Assembly: GCA_963740765.1 (NCBI GenBank)
Contig: CAVUFN010000012.1
Location: forward strand, 62,001 to 126,000
DNA: 64,000 nt
From: DATLGB01 sp963740765
GTDB lineage: Bacteria; Actinomycetota; Thermoleophilia; Solirubrobacterales; Solirubrobacteraceae
Direction of reading: 5' to 3'
A program made the position numbers and the translations under genes. This document shows, piece after piece, positions 1-8,433 of this stretch. Within the stretch, counting starts at the first letter, position 1; the number at the start of each line of letters is the position of its first letter. The notes beneath the pieces were generated by a model. It did not search any database and was not told the DNA's origin. It saw only the letters and a program-made list of their open reading frames with translations.

Positions 1-852
1 CCCGCCCCGCAGGCGCTCGAGCACCGGCGGCGCGCAGTTGGCGAGCACGTGGTCGGCGGTCACCGTGTGCTCGCCGGCCTCGTCGCGCCAGGTGACCTCG
101 GCGCCGTCGATGGCGAGCACCTCGGCGCCGCAGCGCAGGTCGGCGCCCGCCGCGCGCGCCGCGGTCTCGAGCGCGCCGGAGACCGCGCCCATGCCTCCGA
201 CCGGCACGCGCCAGCGCCCGTCCCCGTTGCCGACCACGTGGTAGAGGAAGCAGCGGTTCTGGCGCAGGGAGGCGTCGTGGACGTCCGCCAGCGTCCCGAT
301 CAGCCCGTCGGTGGAGACCATGCCGCTGATCAGCTCGTCGTCGAAGCGCTCGTCGAGCACCTCGCCCAGCGGGCGCTCGGCGATCCAGCGCGCGTCGCCG
401 AGCAGGGCCAGCGCCTCGGCGCGCGTCGGGAGCGGCTTCGTGAAGGTCGGGAACAGCCGCTCGGCCGCCCCGCCCAGCTCGTCGTAGAGCGCGAGGAACG
501 CGTCGTGGTCGGCGTCGCTGCCGGTGCGCGCGCGGAACGAGGCGCGGGTCGCGGCGCTCGTCGCGTCCTGCTCGACCAGCAGCGCGCCGCCGTCGTAGGG
601 CGCGAAGGCGGCGACGTCGCGGTCGGCGAGCTCGAGCGGGATGCCGAGCTCGCGCGCGAGCGCCTGCGGGAAGAGCGAGACGAGATACGAGTATCGCGAC
701 AGCCGGGCGTCGCGCCCGGCGAACGGCCGCTCCGAGACCGCCGCGCCCCCGAGGTGGTCGCGCCGCTCGAGCAGCAGCACCGCACGGCCGGCGCGCGCGA
801 GCAGCGCGGCGGCGACGAGCCCGTTGTGGCCTCCTCCGACGATCACCTCCAT
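1..852 (-). CDS. FAD-dependent oxidoreductase of the phytoene desaturase/amine oxidase type, 3' truncated
   Basis: This is the amino-terminal 284 codons of a flavin oxidoreductase whose C-terminus lies beyond the left edge. Straight after the start comes a dinucleotide-binding loop (VIVGGGHNGLVAAALLAR), followed about 15 residues later by LERRDHLGGAAVSE, the segment that contacts the FAD ribose in this family. Near residue 210 is RWRVPVGGMGAV, resembling the P-x-GGMG stretch of carotenoid desaturase and isomerase relatives. An ATG at 867 is in frame five codons upstream; I prefer 852 because the flavin fold begins right after it. The gene is divergent from the secreted peptidase at 898 with a 45-bp gap. 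The family acts on isoprenoids, amines and other hydrophobic substrates; the substrate here cannot be read, and no carotenoid neighbours are present. Confidence 0.8.
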   Translation of the reverse strand, partial: MEVIVGGGHNGLVAAALLARAGRAVLLLERRDHLGGAAVSERPFAGRDARLSRYSYLVSLFPQALARELGIPLELADRDVAAFAPYDGGALLVEQDATSAATRASFRARTGSDADHDAFLALYDELGGAAERLFPTFTKPLPTRAEALALLGDARWIAERPLGEVLDERFDDELISGMVSTDGLIGTLADVHDASLRQNRCFLYHVVGNGDGRWRVPVGGMGAVSGALETAARAAGADLRCGAEVLAIDGAEVTWRDEAGEHTVTADHVLANCAPPVLERLRGG

Positions 853-884
853 GGCAACCGCCACCATACGGGGGCTCGTGCTGG

Positions 885-890
885 CAGTAT
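885..890 (+). promoter_or_regulatory. -10-like element CAGTAT, peptidase gene
   Basis: CAGTAT ends 7 nt before ATG 898, predicting a leaderless mRNA. The same arrangement recurs across the window. Confidence 0.45.
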
Positions 891-897
891 CCCGTGC

Positions 898-3800
898 ATG
901 AGGGGAGTCGCTTCGCTGGTGGTGCTGCTGTGCGCGCTGGTGGCCCCCGTCGCCGCGTTCGCGTCCGACTTCGAACATCCGGCGTCGACGGAGACGAGCC
1001 AGCAGTTCGACCCGCTCAGCAACCCGCAGCGCGAGGACACGCCGGATGACCCCGACTACGACGTTGCGGAGACCGGCGGCAGCACGAACATCTACGACGA
1101 GCGCTTCGACCTGTTCGGCTTCCCGTCGAAGTTCACGCCCACCGCGCTTTACAAGGACGGCCCCAACGCGCTGAAGCCGATGGTGGCCGGCTTCAACGCG
1201 GCCGGGGCGTGGAAGATCCAGCGCGGGCGCAGGGACGTGTCGGTGGCGATCCTCGACACGGGCATCAACTGGGGCGACGCCGGCCTGCGCACGCAGGTCG
1301 CGCTCAACGCCGCCGAACTGCCGGACGCGACGGACGTGAACGCCAACGGGCGCATCGACGTCGACGACTTCGCGACCGCGGAGAACCCGGAGCCCACCGC
1401 GCAGGACGTCATCAGGGCGGAGGAGGACGGGGTCGACGACGACGGCAACGGCTACGTGGACGACATCGCCGGCTGGGACTTCTTCGACGACGACAATGAC
1501 CCGGCCGACACGTCGTCCTACTTCGCCGCGGACGGCCACGGCACCGGCCGGGCCAAGGAGGTCGCCGAGCGCGGCAACGACGGCCACGGCTCGATCGGCG
1601 TCTGCCCCCACTGCCAGATCGTGCCGCTGCGGGTGTGGGACACGTTCGTGAGCGACCAGACCACCTTCGGCCTGGCGATCCTCTACGCCACCGACCGCGG
1701 GGCGAAGGTGATCGAGGGCGCCGACGGCGGCCTGTATCACTCGGCCTTCACCGAGCGCGCCAGCGAGTACGCCTACCAGCACGGCGTCGCCCAGGTCTTC
1801 AGCGGCGACGACCTCAACACGGGCAACCACAACTACCCGGCCAACTACTCGCACACGATGCTCATCCAGGGCACGGTCGCCGACACGTACGGGCTGGGCA
1901 CCGACTTCGGCCCGGAGGCGGCGGCGTTCCTCGGCGGACTCCCGATCCCGATCGGATCCAACGTCCCGACCCAGACCCTGTTCCGCGGCGCCGGCACGAC
2001 CCAGTACGGCGGGCACTCGTCCGTGTCCATGATCGGCGCGACGGGCTCCGAGAACACCGGCAAGGCGGCGGGCGCCGCCGCGCTGGTCTACAGCGCCGGC
2101 CTGGATCGCACCGGGGCGGGCGGGGCCGTGTCCCTGACCGCCGACGAGGTCCGGATCATCCTCGAGCAGACGGCCGAGGACGTGACCGCCCTCAACGGGC
2201 AGGGCGCGGGCTCCCCCGACTACGCGGCGGACGGCTGGGACCCGCACTTCGGCTGGGGCCGGGTCAACCTCGGCGCCGCGGTGCAGACCGCGCAGAAGGG
2301 CACCATCCCGCCCGAGGCCGCGATCTGGTCTCCGGACTGGTTCGCGCCCCTCACCGGCGGCGGCGTCAGCGTGACGGGCCGCGCCCGCGCGCGGCACGCC
2401 GACGGCTTCCACTGGAAGCTCGAGTGGGGCGCCGGCGAGACGCCGGCCGCCTGGACGACCGCCCACGAGGGCGACTCGACCGGCGACGAGGTGCTCGACT
2501 TCGGCACGCTCGACCTCGAGGCCATCCGCACCGCGGTGGACGCCTACACGCCGCCGCTCGACACCGGCGCACCCGCCTTCTCGCCCTCCGGTCCGAACCC
2601 GTTCGAGCGCGAGTTCTCGGTCCGGCTGGTCGTGACCGCCGACGGCGCGACCGGCGTCGACCGCCGCGTCTTCACGGCGCTCGACGACGGGACGGTCCGT
2701 CCGGGCTTCCCCAGGCGGATGGGCGCGGGCGGCGAGGCGCCGCTGCGCTGGGCCGACCTCGACGGCGACAACGTGCAGGACCTCGTCCTTCCGCTCGAGG
2801 ACGGCACCGTGCACGCCTACGACGGGGGCGACGCGGCCAACGAACTGCCGGGCTTCCCGGTCGAGACCGACCTGATGAAGCAGGCCACCGGCCACGGCGG
2901 CGCCGACGGGCTCGCGGAGGTCGGCGCGGCCGCCCCGCCGCGTGAGCCGCCCCGCGCCGTCACCATCGCCGACCTCGACGACGACGGCGCCCCGGAGCTG
3001 ATCACCACCGCCGGCCGCCACGTCTATGTCTGGGAGACCGACGGCACGCGCCGCGCCGGCTTCCCCGTCGGCGTCGATACGGACTTCTGCCGTCCCGAGG
3101 ACCAGGAGCGCGAGCGTCGCCACCACAAGTGCGGCTTCCTCGCCTCCCCCGCCGTCGCCCACCTCGAGGACGCCGACGGGGTGGGTGGGGGCCTTTCCAT
3201 CGTCGCCCCCGCGCTCGACGGGCACGTCTACGCGTTCCGGCCGGACGGCTCGGCGGTGCCCAACTTCCCGGTCGAGCTGATCGACCCGGACGTCGCGCCG
3301 GCGGACCAGATGGAGGCGGAGTCGATCAACGCGCCGGCCATCGGCGACCTCGACGAGGACGGCTTCGACGACGTGGTGGTCGCCTCCAACGAGAGCTACC
3401 CGGGGGAGAACACGGCGACCACCGACCTGCTGTCGGAGGTCCTCGCCCAAGCCGGCGGGACGTCCCGCCTGTACGCGATCAGCGGCAGGACCGGGGCGTT
3501 CCTGGACGGCTGGCCGGCCAAGCTGCCCGGCGCGATCCAGTCGACCCTGCCGTTGATCGGGCCGGGCCACGACGCCACGATCATGACCCTGCCGTCCGGC
3601 GACCTGCGGGTGGTCGCCACCACCACGGGCTCGGCGAGCATCCGCCTGCTCGGGCCGGACGCCTCCGACCAGGGATCGATGCAGCTCGGGACGTTCGGCG
3701 CGGGCACCGACGCCACCGCCGACCACACCGTCGCGATCAACCTGTTCGAGTCCGCCATCGTCGGCGACGTGCTCGGCACCGGGACCCCCGCGGTGGTCAA

Positions 3801-4974
3801 GTACGGCATCACCGTCGGACAGGCCGTGAACCTGCTGCTGGTCGGGCAGAACCAGCCCTACCACCACCTGATCGCGGCGTTCGACGCGACCACGACGCAG
3901 CCGCTGCCCGCCTACCCGCGCGTGACCGATGACTACCAGTTCCTGTCGTCGTCGACGATCGCCAAGGTCACCAACGGCGTCCCCAACCAGGTCCTCGCCG
4001 GGACCGGGCTCGGCCTCTTGCACGCCTACGACGGCGTGACCGGCCTCGATGCGCCGGACTTCCCGAAGGTGACGGGCGGCTGGCTGTTCGCGCCCGCCGC
4101 GATCGACGACGCGGGCCACACGGCCGCGATCACCCGCGAGGGGTACCTCTTCCAGTGGGACACCGAGCAGCCCGAGTGCCAACCCGACGGCGTGTGGGCG
4201 CGCTACCGCCACGACGATCACGGCTCGGGCAACACGGCCACGGACGGCGTCGCCCCCGGCACGCCGACGGACGCGAGGCTGACGCAGGTAGACGGCGGGA
4301 CGTTCGACCTCGACTTCACGGCGCCGGGCGACGACGGGCTGTGCGGGACGCCTGCGTCCTACGCGGCGCGCGCGGGTGACACCGACGTGGCGGTCGACGG
4401 ACCGGGCGCGGCCGTCGAGCTGCCCGGCGACGCGGGCACGCTCGTCCTCAGCGCGGTCGACGAGGCCGGCAACCGCGGCATCCCGGTCCGCGTCCCCTAC
4501 GAGCGCTCGACGCCGGACGAGCCGTCGCCCGGCCCGTCGCCGGCCCCGTCCGCCGGCCCCACACCGGCGCCCGCCGGCACCGGGACCCCGGGTCCGGGAC
4601 CAGGCGGTGAGGGCTGCACGGACACCGCCGCGCCCGAGTCCCTGATCACCGTCGCCCGCGTCCGGAAGCGGTTCGTGCGCATCGTCGGTACCGCCCGCGA
4701 CGAGGGCTGCGCCGGCCTGCGCCGGGTCTCGGCGTCCGTCGCGCGGAGAGTCGGCAGGGGCCGCTGCCGGTTCCTCCGGCGGTCCGGCAGGTTCGGGCCC
4801 AAGCGCCGCTGCGCGAAGCACCGCTTCACCCCCGCCGCAGGCCTCGCCCGCTGGCGGCTGCGCATCCGCGGGCGGATGCCGGTGGGCGAGTACGTGGCCA
4901 CGGCACGCGCACGGGACCAGCAAGACAACCTCGAGGGACCCGCCGAGCGCGTACGTTTCCGACGCCGCGCCTGA
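898..4974 (+). CDS. Secreted S8 (subtilisin-family) serine peptidase with VCBS-like repeats and basic C-terminal domain
   Basis: A 1358-residue exported protein. Residues 1-22 are a Sec signal peptide (MRGVASLVVLLCALVAPVAA). The catalytic domain spans roughly 95-430: Asp120 in ILDTGI, His214 in GHGTG, and Ser384 in TGSENTGKAAGAAAL, a diverged form of the usual GTSMAAP-x-V-x-G motif. The oxyanion-hole Asn expected in the A-x-GN segment appears to be Asp304 (SGDDLNTGN). Residues about 590-1090 carry FG-GAP/VCBS-like repeats (WADLDGDNVQDLVL, IADLDDDGAPELI, IGDLDEDGFDDVV), likely calcium-binding beta-propeller blades. A Pro/Gly/Ala linker (about 1205-1235) leads to an Arg-rich C-terminal domain with several Cys. 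The start at 898 is chosen because the signal peptide begins there; the frame stays open upstream only as antisense of the neighbouring gene. Likely a surface or secreted protease or a degenerate relative; its substrate is unknown. Confidence 0.82.
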   Translation: MRGVASLVVLLCALVAPVAAFASDFEHPASTETSQQFDPLSNPQREDTPDDPDYDVAETGGSTNIYDERFDLFGFPSKFTPTALYKDGPNALKPMVAGFNAAGAWKIQRGRRDVSVAILDTGINWGDAGLRTQVALNAAELPDATDVNANGRIDVDDFATAENPEPTAQDVIRAEEDGVDDDGNGYVDDIAGWDFFDDDNDPADTSSYFAADGHGTGRAKEVAERGNDGHGSIGVCPHCQIVPLRVWDTFVSDQTTFGLAILYATDRGAKVIEGADGGLYHSAFTERASEYAYQHGVAQVFSGDDLNTGNHNYPANYSHTMLIQGTVADTYGLGTDFGPEAAAFLGGLPIPIGSNVPTQTLFRGAGTTQYGGHSSVSMIGATGSENTGKAAGAAALVYSAGLDRTGAGGAVSLTADEVRIILEQTAEDVTALNGQGAGSPDYAADGWDPHFGWGRVNLGAAVQTAQKGTIPPEAAIWSPDWFAPLTGGGVSVTGRARARHADGFHWKLEWGAGETPAAWTTAHEGDSTGDEVLDFGTLDLEAIRTAVDAYTPPLDTGAPAFSPSGPNPFEREFSVRLVVTADGATGVDRRVFTALDDGTVRPGFPRRMGAGGEAPLRWADLDGDNVQDLVLPLEDGTVHAYDGGDAANELPGFPVETDLMKQATGHGGADGLAEVGAAAPPREPPRAVTIADLDDDGAPELITTAGRHVYVWETDGTRRAGFPVGVDTDFCRPEDQERERRHHKCGFLASPAVAHLEDADGVGGGLSIVAPALDGHVYAFRPDGSAVPNFPVELIDPDVAPADQMEAESINAPAIGDLDEDGFDDVVVASNESYPGENTATTDLLSEVLAQAGGTSRLYAISGRTGAFLDGWPAKLPGAIQSTLPLIGPGHDATIMTLPSGDLRVVATTTGSASIRLLGPDASDQGSMQLGTFGAGTDATADHTVAINLFESAIVGDVLGTGTPAVVKYGITVGQAVNLLLVGQNQPYHHLIAAFDATTTQPLPAYPRVTDDYQFLSSSTIAKVTNGVPNQVLAGTGLGLLHAYDGVTGLDAPDFPKVTGGWLFAPAAIDDAGHTAAITREGYLFQWDTEQPECQPDGVWARYRHDDHGSGNTATDGVAPGTPTDARLTQVDGGTFDLDFTAPGDDGLCGTPASYAARAGDTDVAVDGPGAAVELPGDAGTLVLSAVDEAGNRGIPVRVPYERSTPDEPSPGPSPAPSAGPTPAPAGTGTPGPGPGGEGCTDTAAPESLITVARVRKRFVRIVGTARDEGCAGLRRVSASVARRVGRGRCRFLRRSGRFGPKRRCAKHRFTPAAGLARWRLRIRGRMPVGEYVATARARDQQDNLEGPAERVRFRRRA

Positions 4975-4982
4975 TCAGCGTT

Positions 4983-4988
4983 CACAAT
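4983..4988 (+). promoter_or_regulatory. -10-like element CACAAT, sensor kinase gene
   Basis: CACAAT ends 7 nt before GTG 4996; it supports that start and a leaderless transcript. Confidence 0.45.
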
Positions 4989-4995
4989 TGGGCGC

Positions 4996-6534
4996 GTGCT
5001 GACCCGGGTGCGTCACAGCCTCACCGCGCGCACGCTGCTGGGCAGCGCGGTCCTGGCGGTCATCCTGGTGGTCGCGTTCGCCGTCCTCGTGATCGCGGTC
5101 GGCAACCTGCGGTCGGTCGGGCGGGTGGCGCTGCGGGCGCAGGAGGCGGTCACGGTCGGCACGGAGCTCGAGCGCTCCGCGGTCAGCCTCGAGAACGGCC
5201 TGCGCCGCTTCGTCAGCTCGGGGCGGGAGGCGGACCTCGCTCCGTTCACGACCGCGCGCGCCCGCTACCCCGAGCAGGTGGCGCGCCTCAAGACGCTCGC
5301 CCGCGACGATCCCCAGCTGCGCGCGGACGTCGACCGGGTGGAGACGCTGATCAGCGACTACATCGGGCTGTGGGCGCTGCCCTTCCTCGAGACGGCGCGC
5401 GAGAACCCGGCCTACGGCCGCGCCTACCTCGACGACCCGATCGGCCTGCGCCGCATCGCCGACGTGCGCCGCGCGCTGGGGGCGATGTTCGTCCGCGCGC
5501 GCAGCGAGGCGGACGCGACCGAGCGCCGCGCGGACTCGCGCGCCGACCTCGCCCTGCGGCTGGCGTTCGTCGGCATCGCGCTCGTGATCATCACCGCGCT
5601 CGGCGCTGCCGCCGTCCTGCGGCGGCGCATCGTCGTCCCGATCCAGCGGGTGGCCGGGGCGTCGACGGCGATCGCGGGCGGGGACCTCGGCGCGCGCGTG
5701 GACACGAAGCGCTCCGACGAGCTCGGCGACCTCGCGCGCGCCTTCAACGCGATGGCGGCGGCACTGGAGCGGCAGGCCACCGAGATCACCGAGCGCACGG
5801 ACGAGCTGGAGCGCTCCAACCGCGAGCTCGACGACTACGCGTCCGTCACCTCGCACGACCTCCAGGGCCCGCTCGTCACGATCGGGATGTACGCCGGGCT
5901 GCTGGAGCGCAAGCTCACCGACGACGCCGACGCCCAGGCCCTGGCCACCCACATCCGCGCGGGGTCGGAGCGGATGCGCGACCTCACCCGCGACCTGCTC
6001 GCCTACGCGCGGCTGGACCGCGAGGAGTCCAAGTCGGAGGCGGTCGACCTCGACGAGACGGTGCGCGACGTCCGCGACGCGCTCGCCGGGCCGCTGCGCG
6101 ACCGCGGCGCGGAGGTCACCGTCTCGTCGCTGCCGACCGTCCGCGGCGACGCCGGCCGCCTGCACCAGGTCTTCCAGAACCTGCTCGCCAACGCGATCAA
6201 GTTCATCGACGCCGAACGCCCGCCGCGCGTCGAGATCACCGCCACGGCCATGCCGGGCGGGATGACGCGCATCTCCGTCCACGACAACGGGATCGGGTTC
6301 GCCGAGGGGCAGGCGGATCTGATCTTCCGGCCCTTCCAGCGTCTGCACTCCGCCGACCGCTACGAAGGCTCGGGCATCGGCCTGGCCGTGTGCGAGCGCA
6401 TCGTCGCCCAGCACGGGGGTCGCATCTGGGCCGAGGGCGCGCCCGGCCGCGGGGCCACCTTCCACCTCACCCTCCCGGTCGTCGCGCAGCCTGCCCGAGC
6501 TAAGCTGGTGGGCGCCGGCGGGTTGCCCACTTGA
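4996..6534 (+). CDS. Membrane sensor histidine kinase (CHASE3-like, HAMP, HisKA, HATPase)
   Basis: A 512-residue transmitter kinase. Two membrane helices (about 15-37 and 188-208) enclose an extracytoplasmic helical region of CHASE3 type. A HAMP linker follows (about 209-262, VVPIQRVAGAS...DELGDLARAFN), then a short coiled coil. The phosphoacceptor is His287 in TSHDLQGPL, the phytochrome-kinase version of the H-box. The ATPase domain has NLLANAIKF (N box), HDNGIGF (G1) and GSGIGLAV (G2). No response regulator is adjacent, so it is an orphan kinase; the signal is unknown. The GTG start has a -10-like hexamer 7 nt upstream. The last codons lie over a hairpin and a second -10-like sequence that may start an RNA downstream. 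Confidence 0.88.
   Translation: MLTRVRHSLTARTLLGSAVLAVILVVAFAVLVIAVGNLRSVGRVALRAQEAVTVGTELERSAVSLENGLRRFVSSGREADLAPFTTARARYPEQVARLKTLARDDPQLRADVDRVETLISDYIGLWALPFLETARENPAYGRAYLDDPIGLRRIADVRRALGAMFVRARSEADATERRADSRADLALRLAFVGIALVIITALGAAAVLRRRIVVPIQRVAGASTAIAGGDLGARVDTKRSDELGDLARAFNAMAAALERQATEITERTDELERSNRELDDYASVTSHDLQGPLVTIGMYAGLLERKLTDDADAQALATHIRAGSERMRDLTRDLLAYARLDREESKSEAVDLDETVRDVRDALAGPLRDRGAEVTVSSLPTVRGDAGRLHQVFQNLLANAIKFIDAERPPRVEITATAMPGGMTRISVHDNGIGFAEGQADLIFRPFQRLHSADRYEGSGIGLAVCERIVAQHGGRIWAEGAPGRGATFHLTLPVVAQPARAKLVGAGGLPT
6501..6506 (+). promoter_or_regulatory. -10-like element TAAGCT inside the kinase 3' end
   Basis: TAAGCT, the same hexamer that precedes the gene at 59985, sits 28 nt before the kinase stop. 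No start codon follows in a useful frame, so it could drive the structured RNA downstream. Confidence 0.3.
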
Positions 6535-6700
6535 TCAGAGGCACTGCGCCTCATTCCGGCTCCCGCCGCGTGCGTGCGGGCCGGAGATCAGGAGTGTTAA
6601 GCCGCCCCGGCTTGACACGTTTAGTTCAAACCGGGGACGTAGTAGTCAAATGGCGACCCATGACCGGTGGGTGCTGGGGCCGGCGCTCTACGCCGGCCCC
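6513..6700 (+). ncRNA. Candidate structured small RNA (orphan)
   Basis: A non-coding stretch, AT-richer than its surroundings at about 6590-6650, that can fold into successive helices. A three-way junction closes by CTTGATC (6530-6536) with GATCAGG (6586-6592) around GAGGC/GCCTC (6538-6552) and CCGGCTCCCGC/GCGGGCCGG (6556-6584). An 11-bp arm with one mismatch follows (6605-6615 with 6626-6636), then ACCCA/TGGGT (6656-6672), and the segment ends in the strong hairpin at 6676-6700. I recognise no known family (not SRP RNA, tmRNA or a tRNA). GC-rich DNA folds easily, so this is a candidate only. Confidence 0.35.
6676..6700. terminator. Strong hairpin terminator between convergent genes
   Basis: A perfect 10-bp stem (GGGGCCGGCG / CGCCGGCCCC) with a 5-nt loop CTCTA, four bases from the end of the minus-strand methyltransferase gene. 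It can serve both strands. No long T run follows, as is common in GC-rich actinobacteria. Confidence 0.7.
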
Positions 6701-6704
6701 TCCC

Positions 6705-7478
6705 CTACCCGTTCGCCGCCACCGTGCCGCGGGCGTACCAGGCGCGGGCCGGCAGCTCGAAGGGGCCGTCGGGAAGGGCCTCGAGGCAGGCGGCGCGGAT
6801 CTGCGCCTGCTCCTCCGGTGTGCGTGATCGCAGGAAGCCGCCGGCCGGTCCGACCCCGAAGGTGAACGGCGCCCAGAAGTCCTCGAAGTCCGTGTAGGCG
6901 ACCGTGGCGGTGAGCGTCCCGCCCTCGACGTCGCCCAGGCCGGCCCGCTCGAAGCGCGCGGCGATGTCGCCCTCGGCGGCACCGGCCAGCAGGCGCTCGC
7001 CGGGGGTGCCGGGATCGACGCGCCGCGCCGCGTCCCAGAACACCCGCAGCATCGTCATCCCGTCCGTCGCGAGGTCCCACATGCAGGCGGCGATCGCGCC
7101 GCCGGGTGCGGTCACGCGCGCCATCTCCCGCACCCCGGCGTCGGGGTCGGTCATGAAGCCGATGACCAGGCACGACAGGGCGGCATCGAAGCTCCCGTCG
7201 GCCCACGGCAGGTCCTCGGCCGCGCCGTCACGGACGTCGGCGCCGGGGTGGCGCTCGCGGCAGGCGGCGGCGAACTGCGGCGCCGGATCGATGGCGGCAA
7301 CGGCGTCCTCGCCGACCCGCCGCGCCAGCTCGGCGGTCAGAGCGCCGGGGCCGCAGCCGACGTCCAGCACCCGCTGGCCGGCCTTCACCTCCGCGGCGTC
7401 GGCCAGTTGCGGGGCGAGGCCACGCGCGTAGCGGCCCATGAAGCGGTCGTAGGCATCGGCGGGGGCGGTGAAGGTCAC
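6705..7478 (-). CDS. Class I SAM-dependent methyltransferase
   Basis: A 257-residue Rossmann-fold methyltransferase of the UbiE/Methyltransf_11 type. Motif I is VLDVGCGPGALTAELARR (about residues 38-55), the acidic motif II residue is in AAIDPAP, and the motif IV region reads DGSFDAALSCLVIGFM. The substrate is not evident; small-molecule methylation is most likely. GTG 7478 is chosen as start because TTAAGT ends 7 nt upstream. The gene is convergent with the sensor kinase, separated by the terminator at 6676-6700, and divergent from the alpha/beta hydrolase at 7603. Confidence 0.8.
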   Translation of the reverse strand: MTFTAPADAYDRFMGRYARGLAPQLADAAEVKAGQRVLDVGCGPGALTAELARRVGEDAVAAIDPAPQFAAACRERHPGADVRDGAAEDLPWADGSFDAALSCLVIGFMTDPDAGVREMARVTAPGGAIAACMWDLATDGMTMLRVFWDAARRVDPGTPGERLLAGAAEGDIAARFERAGLGDVEGGTLTATVAYTDFEDFWAPFTFGVGPAGGFLRSRTPEEQAQIRAACLEALPDGPFELPARAWYARGTVAANG

Positions 7479-7485
7479 GCCCCAG

Positions 7486-7491
7486 ACTTAA
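7486..7491 (-). promoter_or_regulatory. -10-like element TTAAGT, methyltransferase
   Basis: Minus-strand TTAAGT ends 7 nt before GTG 7478; predicts a leaderless mRNA. Confidence 0.4.
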
Positions 7492-7590
7492 GGCGATGCG
7501 ACCGGCGGCGTCAAGTCCCGGGGTGCCGTGACTCGCGCAGGCTCGGGGTCGACCGCGATCCGGCTCAGCATCGCGGGGCGACCGTGTGGG

Positions 7591-7596
7591 TACGGT
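7591..7596 (+). promoter_or_regulatory. -10-like element TACGGT, hydrolase
   Basis: TACGGT ends 6 nt before ATG 7603; it favours that start over an in-frame one further upstream. Confidence 0.45.
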
Positions 7597-7602
7597 CGGG
7601 GC

Positions 7603-8424
7603 ATGGAGGAGATCACGCTCGACCTGCCCTCCGGCCGCCTGCAGGCGGTCAGCCACGGCGGCGGCCCGCTCGTGCTGTGCCTGCACGGCCTGAGCTCGAA
7701 CAGCCGCGCCTACGACTTCCTGGGCGAGCGCCTGGCGGGCGCCGGCTTCCGCGCCGTCGTGCCCGACCTGCGCGGCCGCGGCCTCTCCCCCGTGACCCCG
7801 CCGGGCTCGTACGGCCTGGACAGCCACGTCGCCGACGTCATCGCCGCGGCCAACGCGCTCGGCGCCGAGACCTTCGACGTGTGCGGCTGGTCGATGGGGG
7901 GCCTGATCGGGATCCTCGCCGCCTCGGCCGCGGCCGGCCGCCTGCGCCGGCTCGTGCTGCTCGACCACGCGGGACGGATGGACGAGGCCGCCGTGCAGGC
8001 GGTGCGGACGAGCCTCGACCGCCTCGATGGCATCGTTGGCGATCCCGACGAGCACGTCGAGCAGGTCAAGGCCAGCGGCGCCATCGAGCGCTGGCTGCCG
8101 CAGTGGGACGCGCTCTACCGGCGCGAGCTGCGGCAGGCCGAGGCGGGTCGCTGGGTCGTGCGCACGTCGCGGGCCGCCTGCGAGGAGGATCTCGCCGACA
8201 TGACCGCGCGCGACTGGAAGGAGGCGTGGCGGCCGCTCGCCGTGCCGACGCTGCTCGTGCGCGGGACGCGACCGATGAACGGCGGCTACATCGTTCCCGA
8301 GTCCGAGCGCGACGGGCTGGTCGCCCGTGCGGCGCAGCCGACGCTCGTCGAGGTCGACGAGACCCACTCGGACGTCATGACCGCCGACGCCACGTGGGCG
8401 GCGGTCGACGAGCACCTCGGGTAG
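7603..8424 (+). CDS. Alpha/beta hydrolase
   Basis: A 273-residue alpha/beta-hydrolase-fold enzyme. The oxyanion segment is LCLHGLSSNSRAY (about residues 23-35), the nucleophile elbow is CGWSMGGLIG with Ser near residue 94, and the catalytic His is in DETHSD near the C-terminus. ATG 7603 matches the expected N-terminus and has a -10-like hexamer 6 nt upstream. The permease gene begins 10 nt after the stop, so the two are probably one transcript. The family includes esterases, lactonases and C-C hydrolases; the substrate cannot be inferred. Confidence 0.8.
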   Translation: MEEITLDLPSGRLQAVSHGGGPLVLCLHGLSSNSRAYDFLGERLAGAGFRAVVPDLRGRGLSPVTPPGSYGLDSHVADVIAAANALGAETFDVCGWSMGGLIGILAASAAAGRLRRLVLLDHAGRMDEAAVQAVRTSLDRLDGIVGDPDEHVEQVKASGAIERWLPQWDALYRRELRQAEAGRWVVRTSRAACEEDLADMTARDWKEAWRPLAVPTLLVRGTRPMNGGYIVPESERDGLVARAAQPTLVEVDETHSDVMTADATWAAVDEHLG

Positions 8425-8433
8425 GACCCTCGG

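Noticed and set aside
49..897. In-frame upward extension of the peptidase gene to position 49
   Set aside because: It runs antisense through the flavin oxidoreductase, which has clear FAD motifs; a signal peptide and a -10-like box mark 898 as the real start.
6605..6640. tRNA-like TTCAAA loop and a TTGACA -35-like box
   Set aside because: The arm lengths do not fit a tRNA T-arm and no acceptor stem or anticodon arm exists; TTGACA has no -10 at the right distance and nothing downstream to transcribe except the terminator.
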